Assembly: GCA_963842725.1 (NCBI GenBank)
Contig: CAWJHN010000004.1
Coordinates: 1,550,001 to 1,614,000, forward strand
DNA: 64,000 nt
Origin: UBA10649 sp963842725
GTDB taxonomy: Bacteria; Actinomycetota; Actinomycetes; S36-B12
Direction: 5' to 3'
Part shown: piece after piece, positions 48,204-57,266 of the stretch
Position numbering within the stretch: the stretch's first letter is position 1
Layout of the letters: the number at the start of each line of letters is the position of its first letter
The notes under the pieces: model-generated
The model's input: only the letters and a program-made list of their open reading frames with translations
Database searches by the model: none
Told to the model about the DNA's origin: nothing
Program-made: the position numbers and the translations under genes

Positions 48204-49184
48204 TCAGGGCAGCATCAGGTCCGGACCGAGCGCAGCCTCGGTGCTCGGCAGCCCCAGGTCGGCGGCCCGCTTGTCCGCAAGGGCCAGGAGCCGGCGGATC
48301 CGGCCGGCGATCGCGTCCTTGGTCATGGGCGGATCCGCGAGGGCGCCCAGCTCCTCGAGGCTGGCCTGCTGGTGCTCCAGGCGCAGCCGCCCCGCGACAA
48401 CGAGGTGCTCGGGGACGTCGTCGCCGAGGATCTCCATCGCACGCTGGACTCTGGCTCCGGCGGCGACGGCCGCCCGCGCCGATCGGCGCAGGTTGGCGTC
48501 GTCGAAGTTCGCCAGCCGATTGGCGGTCGCCCGGACCTCGCGACGCATCCGGCGTTCCTCCCAGGCCAGCACGGACTGGTGGGCACCCAGGCGAGTGAGC
48601 ATGGCGCCGATGGCGTCCCCGTCCCTGATCACGACGCGGTCCACGCCGCGCACCTCACGGGACTTGGCCGAGATCCCGAGCCGGCGGGCCGCCCCCACCA
48701 GCGCGAGCGCGGCCTCCGGACCCGGGCAGGTGATCTCCATCGACGACGAGCGCCCCGGCTCGGTGAGGGACCCGTGTGCGAGGAAGGCGCCACGCCATGC
48801 CGCCTCGCAGTCGCACAGGCCACCGGAGACGATCGCGGGCGGCAGGCCACGGACCGGCCGACCGCTGCCATCGACGATGCCGGTCTGCCGAGCCAGTGCC
48901 TCGCCCCCCTCGACGACCCGCACCAGGTACCGGGTGCCCTTGCGAAGGCCGCCGGACTGGACCAGGGCGACGTCGCTGCTGTGCCCGTACACGTCGAAGA
49001 TGTCCTTGCGCAGGCGCCGTGCGGTGGCCCCGGTGTCGACGTCGGCCTCGATGACGATGTGGCCGGCGACAATATGCAATCCGCCGGCGAACCGCAGGAT
49101 CGTCGACACCTCGGCCTTGCGGCAGCATGACTTGGTCGTCTCGACCCGGCTCAGCTCGTCCTTGACCGCGGCCGTCATCGCCAT
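48204..49184 (-). CDS. whiA: WhiA, sporulation/division regulator
   Basis: 326 residues. The N-terminal part is a LAGLIDADG-like fold without nuclease residues; the C-terminal (PMTKDAIAGRIRRLLALADKRAADLG) is the helix-turn-helix. KDELSRVETTKSCCRKAEVSTILRFAGGLHI is the family N-terminus. In Streptomyces WhiA controls division genes; here it is 35 nt after yvcK. ATG at 49184 has GAGCGAGG 7 nt upstream; 49178 is an alternative. Confidence 0.96.
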   Translation of the reverse strand: MAMTAAVKDELSRVETTKSCCRKAEVSTILRFAGGLHIVAGHIVIEADVDTGATARRLRKDIFDVYGHSSDVALVQSGGLRKGTRYLVRVVEGGEALARQTGIVDGSGRPVRGLPPAIVSGGLCDCEAAWRGAFLAHGSLTEPGRSSSMEITCPGPEAALALVGAARRLGISAKSREVRGVDRVVIRDGDAIGAMLTRLGAHQSVLAWEERRMRREVRATANRLANFDDANLRRSARAAVAAGARVQRAMEILGDDVPEHLVVAGRLRLEHQQASLEELGALADPPMTKDAIAGRIRRLLALADKRAADLGLPSTEAALGPDLMLP

Positions 49185-49219
49185 TGCGCTGCCTCGCTCC
49201 GCTCCCGCTGGGTGCCTGC

Positions 49220-50188
49220 CTAGGCCAGCACCGTATCGAATGCCGCGGCGAGTCGCGTCGGGTCGTGCTTTCCGGCCACGTCCGGGGTGGCCAGCGCGAC
49301 GTCGGTCAGGAACAGGTCCGCACCCAGGTCCGCGCAGGATCGGTCGAGCGCGAGCCGGTCCTCGACATGCGACCGATCCGCGATGACCGTGTCGACACGC
49401 AGATCCGGGAGGTAGTTGAAGAGCACGTCGAGGTAGGTGTGCGCCACGAAGCCGGTCGTCTCGCCCCGTTGCGGGTTCAGGTTGAGGACGACGACGCGTC
49501 GGGCCGGACTCTCCGTGATCGCGCGGGCCAGATCGGGGATCACCAGGTGCGGGATCACCGACGTGTACCACGATCCGGGACCCAGGACGATGGCGTCGGC
49601 CTGCGCGAGGGCGTCCAGCGCCTCGCGGCAGGCCGGCGGCTCGGGTGGGTCGAGTGAGATGTCCATGACGGTGCCCGGGGTGGTCGCCACCTCGACCTGC
49701 CCGCGGACGACGCTGATCTCGTCCGGCCGCGCGGGGTCGTGTCCCAGCACCTCGGCGACGATCGTCAGCGGCACGGTGGTCGACGGCAGGACCCGTCCAT
49801 GCGCCTCGAGCAGGGCGGCCACCCAGTCGAGGCCGGCGACCGGGTCGCCCGTCTGCTCCCACAACGCCGTGATGAGCAGGTTGCCGACCGAGTGACCCGC
49901 CAGTGGGCCGTCGCCGCCGAACCGGTGCTGGATGACCTTCTCCCAGGTGCGTCCCCACGAGTCGTCGGCGCACAGCGCCGTCAGGGCCATGCGCAGGTCG
50001 CCGGGCGGCAGGATGCCGAACTCCTCCCGCAGGCGTCCGCTGGAGCCGCCGTCGTCGGCCACCCCGACGATCGCCGTCAGCGAGTCGGTGACCCGACGCA
50101 GCGCCTGCAGCGAGACGGCCAGCCCATGCCCGCCCCCGAGTGCGACCACGCGTCGATGCCCGGGCGCCGCGACGCCCGACGTGCTCAC
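49220..50188 (-). CDS. yvcK: YvcK/CofD-like protein
   Basis: 322 residues from a GTG overlapping the rapZ stop (GTGA). VVALGGGHGLAVSLQALR is the nucleotide-binding start; VADDGGSSGRLREEFGILPPGDLRMAL and HRFGGDGPLAGHSVGNLLI are diagnostic. YvcK is needed for growth on gluconeogenic carbon sources and for cell shape in Bacillus (CuvA in mycobacteria). It binds UDP-GlcNAc in those species. Coupled with whiA and rapZ. Confidence 0.95.
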   Translation of the reverse strand: MSTSGVAAPGHRRVVALGGGHGLAVSLQALRRVTDSLTAIVGVADDGGSSGRLREEFGILPPGDLRMALTALCADDSWGRTWEKVIQHRFGGDGPLAGHSVGNLLITALWEQTGDPVAGLDWVAALLEAHGRVLPSTTVPLTIVAEVLGHDPARPDEISVVRGQVEVATTPGTVMDISLDPPEPPACREALDALAQADAIVLGPGSWYTSVIPHLVIPDLARAITESPARRVVVLNLNPQRGETTGFVAHTYLDVLFNYLPDLRVDTVIADRSHVEDRLALDRSCADLGADLFLTDVALATPDVAGKHDPTRLAAAFDTVLA

Positions 50189-51099
50189 TCGCGGCCCAGG
50201 TCTCGATGCAAGCACCTGACGTCTATGCCGGCACCCTCGAGCCGTGCCGCGAGGGCAGCGGCAATGGCCACGCTGCGGTGCTTGCCCCCCGTGCAGCCCA
50301 CGGCCACGGTCACGTAGCGCTTGCCCTCCCGGACGTAGCCCTCGGACACGATCTCCACGAGCCGGGCGTAGGTCTCCACGAACTCCGCCGCACCCGGCCG
50401 GCCGAGCACGTCCGCCGACACGGGAGCGTCGAGGCCGTTGAGCGGCCGGAGGTTCTCGTCCCAGAACGGATTGGGCAGGAAGCGGGCGTCGGCCACCATG
50501 TCCGAGTCGACCGGTATGCCGTACTTGAATCCGAACGACAGGACCGTGCACGCGAGCGCCGGCGGCTCGTCCTCCGCGAAAGCCTGCTCGATGCGCCGAC
50601 GCAGGTCGTGGACGTTCATCGTCGTGGTGTCGATGACCATGTCGGCCGTTGCCCGGATGTCGCCCAGGAGGGTCCGCTCCGCGCGCAGCCCGTCGATGAT
50701 GCGCTGACCGTGCTGCAGCGGGTGCGGTCGACGTGAGCTCTCGAACCGCCGGACCAGCGCCTCGTCCGAGGCCTCCAGGAAGACCGTGCGGATGTCGACG
50801 CCGTCGCGGGGCAGCGACATCAGGACCTCGCTGACCTGGCGGAAGAACGAGCCGCCCCGGGCATCGAGGACCACGCCCACCTTGGTGACGTCGGGGGTCT
50901 TTCGGGCGAGGTCGATGGCCGCCTGCAGGAGCGACGGAGGCATGTTGTCGATCACGAACCAGCCAAGGTCCTCCAAGGCCCGGGCGGCCGTTGACCGTCC
51001 GGCGCCGGACATGCCGGTCACCAGAGCCAGCTTCAGCGGATGCGTGGACCCGACCGGGTCGTCCATGTGCACCTCCGGGCGCGTGTCTACCACCATCAT
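50185..51099 (-). CDS. rapZ: RapZ-type nucleotide-binding protein
   Basis: 304 residues from the ATG at 51099 overlapping the uvrC stop (ATGA). The P-loop is TGMSGAGRSTAA, with arginine in place of the usual lysine, as in other actinobacteria. Walker B-like VGVVLDARG and the C-terminal VAVGCTGGKHRSVAIAAALAARL are conserved. In E. coli RapZ controls glucosamine-6-phosphate synthase by small RNA; in actinobacteria the role is unclear. Confidence 0.94.
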   Translation of the reverse strand: MMVVDTRPEVHMDDPVGSTHPLKLALVTGMSGAGRSTAARALEDLGWFVIDNMPPSLLQAAIDLARKTPDVTKVGVVLDARGGSFFRQVSEVLMSLPRDGVDIRTVFLEASDEALVRRFESSRRPHPLQHGQRIIDGLRAERTLLGDIRATADMVIDTTTMNVHDLRRRIEQAFAEDEPPALACTVLSFGFKYGIPVDSDMVADARFLPNPFWDENLRPLNGLDAPVSADVLGRPGAAEFVETYARLVEIVSEGYVREGKRYVTVAVGCTGGKHRSVAIAAALAARLEGAGIDVRCLHRDLGRE

Positions 51100-53012
51100 C
51101 CCCGACCCGCCGCCGGCGGCGGGTCGACCGCGCCGTGCAGTGCATCGTGGATCGCGGCCGCGAGGGCAGGTCCGATGCCGGGGACCGACTCGAGGTCGGA
51201 CGGCAAGGCCGCGCGGATCCCGCGCACCGACCCGAAGGCGGACAGCAGGGCCTTGGCACGAGCGGGTCCGAGGCCCGGGATGGCGTCCAGGGCACTCGAC
51301 GTCTGCCGCTTCCCACGGCGCTTCCGGTGGAAGGAGATCGCCGTGCGGTGCGCCTCGTCGCGGACGCGCTGCAGCAGGTACAGGCCCTCGCTGGTGCGGG
51401 GCATGATGACCGGATCGGGATCGTCGGGCAGCCACACCTCCTCCAGCCGCTTGGCCAGCCCGATGACCGGCAGGTCGTTCATCCCCACCGACATGAGGGC
51501 ATCCTGCGCGGCCCGGACCTGCGGCGCACCGCCGTCGATCACGAGCAGGGCAGGCGGGTAGGCGAAACGAGTCGGCTCCGGGGCCGGCTCGCCGCGGACC
51601 GACTCCTGCCGTGCCCCGTCACCCGACGTCCGCTGCGCGAACCGGCGGGTCACCACCTCCGCGACCGCCGCCGTGTCGTCGGCACCCGGGGTCCTGATGA
51701 TGAAGGATCGGTAGTCCCGCTTGCGCGGCAGGCCGTCCTCGAACACCACGAGCGAGGCGACGGTGTCCTGCCCCTGAAGGGTCGAGATGTCGATGCACTC
51801 GATGCGCAGTGGCGGCTCGGCCAGCGCGAGGGAGTCCTGCAGCTCGCGCAGGGCCTGGCTCCGGGTGGTCAGGTCGCTGGAGCGCCGCTCCGTGTGGGAG
51901 CGCAGGGTGTTCTCGGCGTTGGCGACGGCCGTCGCCATCAGTGCGCGCTTGTCGCCTCGTTGTGGCATCCGGACGCTCACCCGCGCTCCCCGCAGCCCGC
52001 TGAGGAGGGCATTCCACGCACGCACGTCGTCCGGCGGCGTGGACACCAAGACCTCCTTGGCGGGCACCGCCACCTGCGGGTCCGCGTAGACGTGCTGCAG
52101 GACGCGCTCGACATAGCCCGGCGTGGACAGGTCCTCGGCCTTCTCCAGGACGAACCCGCGCTCGCCGCGAATCCGGCCGCCGCGCACGTGGAACACCTGG
52201 ACGCCCATCTGCAGGTCGTCCTCCGCCACCGCGATCACGTCCGCGTCCGTGCTGTCGTCGAAGACGACGGTGTTGCGCTCGAGAGCACGCGTCAGCGCCG
52301 TCAGACGGTCCCTCAGTCGGGCCGCGTCCTCGTACTCCATCGCCGCGGACGCCTCCTGCATCTGCCGCTCGACCGTGCGGATGTAGGCCTCCGACTGACC
52401 GGCCAGGAACGTGCAGAAGTCCTCGACGAGGGCCGCGTACTCCGTCGCGTCGACGCGCCCCACGCACGGCGCGCTGCACTTGTCGATGTAGCCGAGCAGG
52501 CAGGGCCGTCCGACCTGCTTCGCCCTTCGGAACACCCCGTCCCGGCAGGTGCGGATCGGGAAGACCCGGACCAGCTGGTCGAGGGTGTCGCGGATTGCCC
52601 AGGCGTGCGCGTACGGCCCGAAGTAGCGCGTGCCCTTGCGCTTTGCCTCGCGCACGACCGCGGCTCGCGGGAACGGGTCCGACATGGTGACCGCGAGATA
52701 CGGGTAGCTCTTGTCGTCGCGGTACTTGACGTTGAAGCGCGGGTCGTACTCCTTGATCCACGAGTACTCCAGGGCCAGGGCCTCGACCTCGTTGCCGACG
52801 ACCACCCAGTCGACCGAGGCAGCGGTCGTCACCATCGAGCGGGTCCGCGGATGCAGGCTCAGCGGATCCGCGAAGTAGGAGTTCAGCCGCGACCGAAGGT
52901 TGCGCGCCTTGCCGACATAGACGACGCGGCCGTGCGGGTCCCGGAAGCGGTAGACGCCGGCTGCGGTGGGAATGTCCCCCGGGGCGGGACGGTACGACGC
53001 CGGATCGGCCAT
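51096..53012 (-). CDS. uvrC: UvrC, excinuclease ABC subunit C
   Basis: 638 residues. GIY-YIG domain at the N-terminus (AGVYRFRD..VVYVGKARNLRSRLNSYF), UVR motif (AAMEYEDAARLRDRLTAL), RNase H-like domain with LLVIDGGAPQ, and a C-terminal helix-hairpin-helix pair (LDAIPGLGPARAKALLSAFGSV). Dual incision in nucleotide excision repair with UvrA and UvrB, encoded nearby. TAGGGT ends 6 nt before the ATG: leaderless start for the uvrC-rapZ-yvcK-whiA operon. Confidence 0.97.
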   Translation of the reverse strand: MADPASYRPAPGDIPTAAGVYRFRDPHGRVVYVGKARNLRSRLNSYFADPLSLHPRTRSMVTTAASVDWVVVGNEVEALALEYSWIKEYDPRFNVKYRDDKSYPYLAVTMSDPFPRAAVVREAKRKGTRYFGPYAHAWAIRDTLDQLVRVFPIRTCRDGVFRRAKQVGRPCLLGYIDKCSAPCVGRVDATEYAALVEDFCTFLAGQSEAYIRTVERQMQEASAAMEYEDAARLRDRLTALTRALERNTVVFDDSTDADVIAVAEDDLQMGVQVFHVRGGRIRGERGFVLEKAEDLSTPGYVERVLQHVYADPQVAVPAKEVLVSTPPDDVRAWNALLSGLRGARVSVRMPQRGDKRALMATAVANAENTLRSHTERRSSDLTTRSQALRELQDSLALAEPPLRIECIDISTLQGQDTVASLVVFEDGLPRKRDYRSFIIRTPGADDTAAVAEVVTRRFAQRTSGDGARQESVRGEPAPEPTRFAYPPALLVIDGGAPQVRAAQDALMSVGMNDLPVIGLAKRLEEVWLPDDPDPVIMPRTSEGLYLLQRVRDEAHRTAISFHRKRRGKRQTSSALDAIPGLGPARAKALLSAFGSVRGIRAALPSDLESVPGIGPALAAAIHDALHGAVDPPPAAGRG

Positions 53013-53018
53013 GCCGTC

Positions 53019-53024
53019 ACCCTA
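53019..53024 (-). promoter_or_regulatory. -10 box (TAGGGT) of the uvrC operon
   Basis: TAGGGT is 6 nt from the uvrC ATG at 53012. Confidence 0.55.
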
Positions 53025-53060
53025 GCCACGGTGGTTCGTCCGTCGGGACGGGCGCGTCCG

Positions 53061-53504
53061 TCAGGACAGGACGACGTCACCACCCTCGACTGCGATGCCT
53101 GCCGCGGCCAGCGGTGCGGTCGCCGGACCCTTCACCACCGACCCGTCGGTGGCTGAGAACTGCGAGCCGTGGCAGGGGCAGCTGATCGTGTTGTCGGCCA
53201 CAGACGCGACGAGGCAGCCCTGGTGCGTGCAGACGGCGGAGAACGCCTTGAAGTCGCCCTCCGACGGCTGCGTGATCACGACGGCCTCGTTCTCCAGCAC
53301 CAACCCGCCGCCCACCGGGATGTCCGCGGTCTTCGCGATGGCGCCGCCGCCCGCCGCACCGCCCGCGGGTGCGCTGGACGCGGCCGGTTCGGGCGCGGCG
53401 GCCGACGCCGTGGTGCCATTGGACCCGGAACTGCAGGCGGCTACCACACCGCCGACGGCCACCAGGCCGCTCACCTGCAGGACGGTTCGACGATCGACGT
53501 TCAT
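53061..53504 (-). CDS. Rieske [2Fe-2S] lipoprotein with Tat-like signal
   Basis: 147 residues. The N-terminus DRRTVLQVSGLVAVGGVVAAC combines a twin-arginine motif and a lipobox (VVAAC), so it is probably exported folded and lipid-anchored at cysteine 24. After a Ala/Gly/Ser-rich linker, Rieske ligands are in CTHQGC and CPCHGSQF. The disulfide cysteines of classic Rieske proteins seem to be C in HQGC and CPCH. It may pass electrons to an extracytoplasmic partner. AGGAGGA precedes the ATG. Partner unknown. Confidence 0.9.
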   Translation of the reverse strand: MNVDRRTVLQVSGLVAVGGVVAACSSGSNGTTASAAAPEPAASSAPAGGAAGGGAIAKTADIPVGGGLVLENEAVVITQPSEGDFKAFSAVCTHQGCLVASVADNTISCPCHGSQFSATDGSVVKGPATAPLAAAGIAVEGGDVVLS

Positions 53505-53547
53505 GTGTTCCTCCTGCGGGGGTGGAGTACCTCACGTTCTCGGCACG

Positions 53548-56475
53548 CTACGTGACCTTTCGCGTCCGCGCACCCCGGACGCGCGCCTTTGCCGGCTCCC
53601 CAGTTTTGGGGGTTGCCCTGCGGCGCGCGACCGGACGCACCGGCTCGACGAGCGACGCGAGGAACGCGCCGGTGTGGCTGCCCGCTGCGCCGGCGACCTC
53701 CTCGGGCGTGCCCGTCGCCACGACGCGCCCGCCGCCGGAACCGCCCTCGGGACCCATGTCGACGACCCAGTCGGCGGTCTTGATCACGTCGAGGTTGTGC
53801 TCGATGACGATGACCGTGTTCCCCTTGTCGACCAGCGACTGCAGGACGCCGAGCAGCTTGCGGATGTCCTCGAAGTGCAGCCCGGTGGTGGGCTCGTCGA
53901 GCACGTATACCGTGCGACCCGTCGACCGCTTCTGCAACTCGGAGGCGAGCTTCACCCGCTGCGCCTCGCCTCCGCTGAGGGTCGGCGCAGACTGGCCCAT
54001 GCGGACGTAGCCCAGACCGACGTCGACGAGCGTCGCCAGGTGCCGGGCGATCGCCGGCACTGCAGCGAAGAACTCGAGCGCCTCCTCGATCGGCATGTCG
54101 AGGACCTCGGCGATGGTGCGGGACTTGTAGTGAACTTCGAGCGTCTCGCGGTTGTACCGCGCTCCGTGACAGACCTCGCACGGCACGTAGACATCCGGCA
54201 GGAAGTTCATCTCGATCTTGATCGTGCCGTCGCCGGAGCAGGACTCGCAGCGACCGCCCTTGACGTTGAAGGAGAACCGGCCGGGCAGGTACCCGCGGAC
54301 CTTGGCCTCGGCCGTCTCGGCGAACAGTCGGCGGATGTGGTCGAACACGCCCGTGTAGGTCGCTGCGTTGCTGCGCGGCGTGCGTCCGATCGGACTCTGG
54401 TCGACGTGGACGACCTTGTCGACGTTCTCGAGCCCCGTCACCCGCTTGTGCCTTCCCGGAACGGTTCGCGAGCCGTTCAGGTCGCGGCTCAGGACGTTGA
54501 ACAGCACGTCGTTGACGAGCGTGGACTTGCCGGATCCGCTGACCCCGGTAACGGCGACGAAGTTGCCCAGCGGGAAGGACACGGTCACGTTGCTCAGGTT
54601 GTGCTCCGTCGCGTCATGCACGGTGATCTCGCGGCCGTCCTGCGGCCGCCGGATCAACGGCACCTCGATCGACCTGCGGCCGCTGAGGTACTGCCCGGTG
54701 ATCGATGCCTCGCTGGCCAGCAGCTCCGAGACGGGTCCGCTCACCACGACCTCGCCACCGTGCTCGCCCGCCCCTGGCCCGATGTCGACGACCCAGTCGG
54801 CGGTCCGGATGGTGTCCTCGTCGTGCTCGACGACGATGAGCGTGTTGCCGAGCTCGCGCAGGCGGATCAGCGTCTCGATCAGGCGGTGGTTGTCCCGCTG
54901 GTGCAGGCCGATGCTCGGCTCGTCGAGGACGTAGAGGACGCCGACCAGACCGGAGCCGATCTGGGTGGCCAGCCGGATGCGCTGGGCCTCTCCCCCGGCG
55001 AGCGTCCCCGCCGCGCGGTCGAGGGACAGGTAGTGCAGCCCCACGTCGATGAGGAACTGGAGTCGCTCGTTGACCTCCTTGAGGACGCGTGACGCGATGG
55101 CCGCATCTCGCTCGGACAGCTCGAGGCTGGCCAGCAGCCCGGCCGCCTCCCCGATGGGCAGCGCCGCGATCTCCGCAATCGAGTGGCTCGAGACCGTGAC
55201 GCCGAGCGCGATCGGCTTGAGGCGTGCTCCGCCGCACGCCGCGCAGGCGACCTCGCGCATGAAGCCCTCGAAGCGCTCGCGGCTCGCGTCGGTGTCGGCC
55301 TCGGCGTGCCTTCGCTGGACGAACGGGATCACGCCCTCGTACGAGGTGTAGTACGAGCGCTGGCGCCCGTAGCGGTTCTTGTAGCGGACGTGGATCTCGG
55401 CCGGATGGCCGTTGAGGAGGGACGCGCGGGCCTTGGCCGGCAGGTCGCGCCACGGTGTCTCCATGTCGATCCCGAGCTCGTCGCACATCGCCTCGAGGAG
55501 CCGCCGGAAGTAGTCGGACACCTGCCCCCTCGACCACGGGGCCAGCGCACCCCCCTCGAGGGACAGCTCATCGTCGGGGACCACGAGCTCGGGATCCACC
55601 TCGCGACGGGTGCCCAGGCCCGTGCACTCGGCGCAGGCGCCGAAGGGCGAGTTGAAGGAGAACGAGCGCGGCTCGAGCTCCTCGAACGACAGCCCGTCCG
55701 TGGTGCATGCGAGGTGCTCGCTGAAGACACGCTCGCGGTGTGGATCCTGCTCGTCGAGGTCCACGAAGTCGAGGACGACGAGCCCGCCGGCGAGCTTGAG
55801 CGCGGTCTCGACCGAGTCGGTGAGCCGGCGACGCGACTCGGGCTTGACGGTGAGGCGGTCGACGACCACCTCGATGGTGTGCTTCTCCTGCTTCTTGAGC
55901 GTCGGCACCTCGTCGAGGCCGACCACCTGTCCGTCGACCCGAACCCGCGAGTAGCCCTGGGCCTGGAGCTGGCGGAACAGGTCGGCGTACTCCCCCTTGC
56001 GCTCCCGCACCACGGGCGCGAGGACCTGGAACCTCGTCGACTGCTCGAGCTCGAGCACCCGATCGACGATCTGCTGCGGCGACTGGCGCGCGATGACCGA
56101 GCCGCAGACCGGGCAGTGGGGCACGCCGATGCGCGCGAACAGCAGGCGCAGGTAGTCGTACACCTCGGTGATGGTCCCCACGGTCGACCGGGGGTTGCGC
56201 GAGGTGGACTTCTGGTCGATCGAGACGGCCGGCGAGAGGCCCTCGATGAAGTCGACGTCAGGCTTGTCCATCTGGCCGAGGAACTGTCGGGCGTATGAGG
56301 ACAGGCTCTCGACGTAGCGGCGCTGGCCCTCGGCGAAGATCGTGTCGAAGGCCAGGCTCGACTTCCCCGATCCGGAGAGCCCGGTGAAGACGATCAGGGC
56401 GTCCCGCGGCAGGTCCAGCGAGACGTCCTTGAGGTTGTGCTCGCGGGCGCCCCGGACCACCAGTCGCTCGCCCAC
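53548..56475 (-). CDS. uvrA: UvrA, excinuclease ABC subunit A
   Basis: 975 residues from the GTG at 56475, preceded by GAGAGG. Two ATPase domains: GLSGSGKSSLAFDTIF with RQFLGQMDKPDVD in the first and GVSGSGKSTLVNDVL in the second; zinc fingers CPVC..., CAACGG and CESCSGDG...CEVCHG; LSGGEAQRVKLA and LDEPTTGLH. Damage sensor of nucleotide excision repair. Complete and normal length; diverges from the metallo-hydrolase gene. Slightly extended basic C-terminus. Confidence 0.97.
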   Translation of the reverse strand: MGERLVVRGAREHNLKDVSLDLPRDALIVFTGLSGSGKSSLAFDTIFAEGQRRYVESLSSYARQFLGQMDKPDVDFIEGLSPAVSIDQKSTSRNPRSTVGTITEVYDYLRLLFARIGVPHCPVCGSVIARQSPQQIVDRVLELEQSTRFQVLAPVVRERKGEYADLFRQLQAQGYSRVRVDGQVVGLDEVPTLKKQEKHTIEVVVDRLTVKPESRRRLTDSVETALKLAGGLVVLDFVDLDEQDPHRERVFSEHLACTTDGLSFEELEPRSFSFNSPFGACAECTGLGTRREVDPELVVPDDELSLEGGALAPWSRGQVSDYFRRLLEAMCDELGIDMETPWRDLPAKARASLLNGHPAEIHVRYKNRYGRQRSYYTSYEGVIPFVQRRHAEADTDASRERFEGFMREVACAACGGARLKPIALGVTVSSHSIAEIAALPIGEAAGLLASLELSERDAAIASRVLKEVNERLQFLIDVGLHYLSLDRAAGTLAGGEAQRIRLATQIGSGLVGVLYVLDEPSIGLHQRDNHRLIETLIRLRELGNTLIVVEHDEDTIRTADWVVDIGPGAGEHGGEVVVSGPVSELLASEASITGQYLSGRRSIEVPLIRRPQDGREITVHDATEHNLSNVTVSFPLGNFVAVTGVSGSGKSTLVNDVLFNVLSRDLNGSRTVPGRHKRVTGLENVDKVVHVDQSPIGRTPRSNAATYTGVFDHIRRLFAETAEAKVRGYLPGRFSFNVKGGRCESCSGDGTIKIEMNFLPDVYVPCEVCHGARYNRETLEVHYKSRTIAEVLDMPIEEALEFFAAVPAIARHLATLVDVGLGYVRMGQSAPTLSGGEAQRVKLASELQKRSTGRTVYVLDEPTTGLHFEDIRKLLGVLQSLVDKGNTVIVIEHNLDVIKTADWVVDMGPEGGSGGGRVVATGTPEEVAGAAGSHTGAFLASLVEPVRPVARRRATPKTGEPAKARVRGARTRKVT

Positions 56476-56530
56476 GCGTGACCTCTCTACCGGATAGGGT
56501 GCAGCCGTCGCCAACCGAACGGAGACCTGA

Positions 56531-57181
56531 ATGTATAACGGCCGGGTGACGGTCGGCGGACCGGCAGACGTCCATGAGCTCGGCGATCTCGTCATCAGCA
56601 AGCTCGCCGTCGGTCCGTATGACAACAACGCCTACCTGCTGCGCTGCCGCTCCACGGGAACCCAGGTGCTCGTGGATGCCGCCGCGGAGCCCGAGCGACT
56701 GCTCGACCTGATCGGACCCGAGGGCGTCTCGCTCATCGTCACCACGCACCGGCATCCCGACCACTGGCAGGCGCTTGCCGAGGTCGCCTCGCGCACCGGC
56801 GCGCCCACCGCCGCCCACGCCCTGGACGTGCCCGGCATCCCGGTGCCGACAGACGTGGTGATCACGGACGGCGACCGCATCGAGGTGGGCTCCTGCCTCC
56901 TGGACGTGATCCACCTGGTGGGACACACGCCCGGCTCGATCGCCCTGCTCTTCGACGACCCGGACGGCGCTCCCCACCTGTTCACCGGCGACTGCCTGTT
57001 CCCTGGCGGCGTCGGCAAGACGAACTCCCCCGAGGACTTCGACGCCCTCTATCGCGGCGTGGTGGACCGCATCTTCGACGTCCTGCCGGATGAGACCTGG
57101 GTGTACCCGGGCCATGGGGACGACACCACCGTGGGGGCGGAGCGGCCGGCGCTGGCCGAATGGCGCGAGCGCGGATGGTGA
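56531..57181 (+). CDS. Metallo-beta-lactamase-fold hydrolase
   Basis: 216 residues. Zinc ligands: THRHPDHW (HxHxDH), HLVGHTPGS, and PGHGDDT. FTGDCLFPGGVGKT resembles glyoxalase II-like enzymes; the match to Rv1637c (next to uvrA) is by position. It probably hydrolyses a thioester or similar small molecule. GGAGACC lies before the ATG; TAGGGT at 56494-56499 is a plausible -10 box, 31 nt before the start. Confidence 0.9.
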   Translation: MYNGRVTVGGPADVHELGDLVISKLAVGPYDNNAYLLRCRSTGTQVLVDAAAEPERLLDLIGPEGVSLIVTTHRHPDHWQALAEVASRTGAPTAAHALDVPGIPVPTDVVITDGDRIEVGSCLLDVIHLVGHTPGSIALLFDDPDGAPHLFTGDCLFPGGVGKTNSPEDFDALYRGVVDRIFDVLPDETWVYPGHGDDTTVGAERPALAEWRERGW

Positions 57182-57189
57182 CAACCCTG

Positions 57190-57250
57190 CGCTGACCTGC
57201 CCGCAACGTCACAAGGGGCCGGCGCGAGTGACGCCGGCGGCAGGTCAGCG
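57190..57250. terminator. Nested hairpin between convergent genes
   Basis: CGCTGACCTGCC (57190-57201) pairs with GGCAGGTCAGCG (57239-57250), enclosing a second hairpin, GCCGGCG-CGAGTGA-CGCCGGC. It lies between the stops of the MBL gene and TerC gene and probably terminates both. Confidence 0.7.
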
Positions 57251-57266
57251 GCGGGCGGGCGCATCA

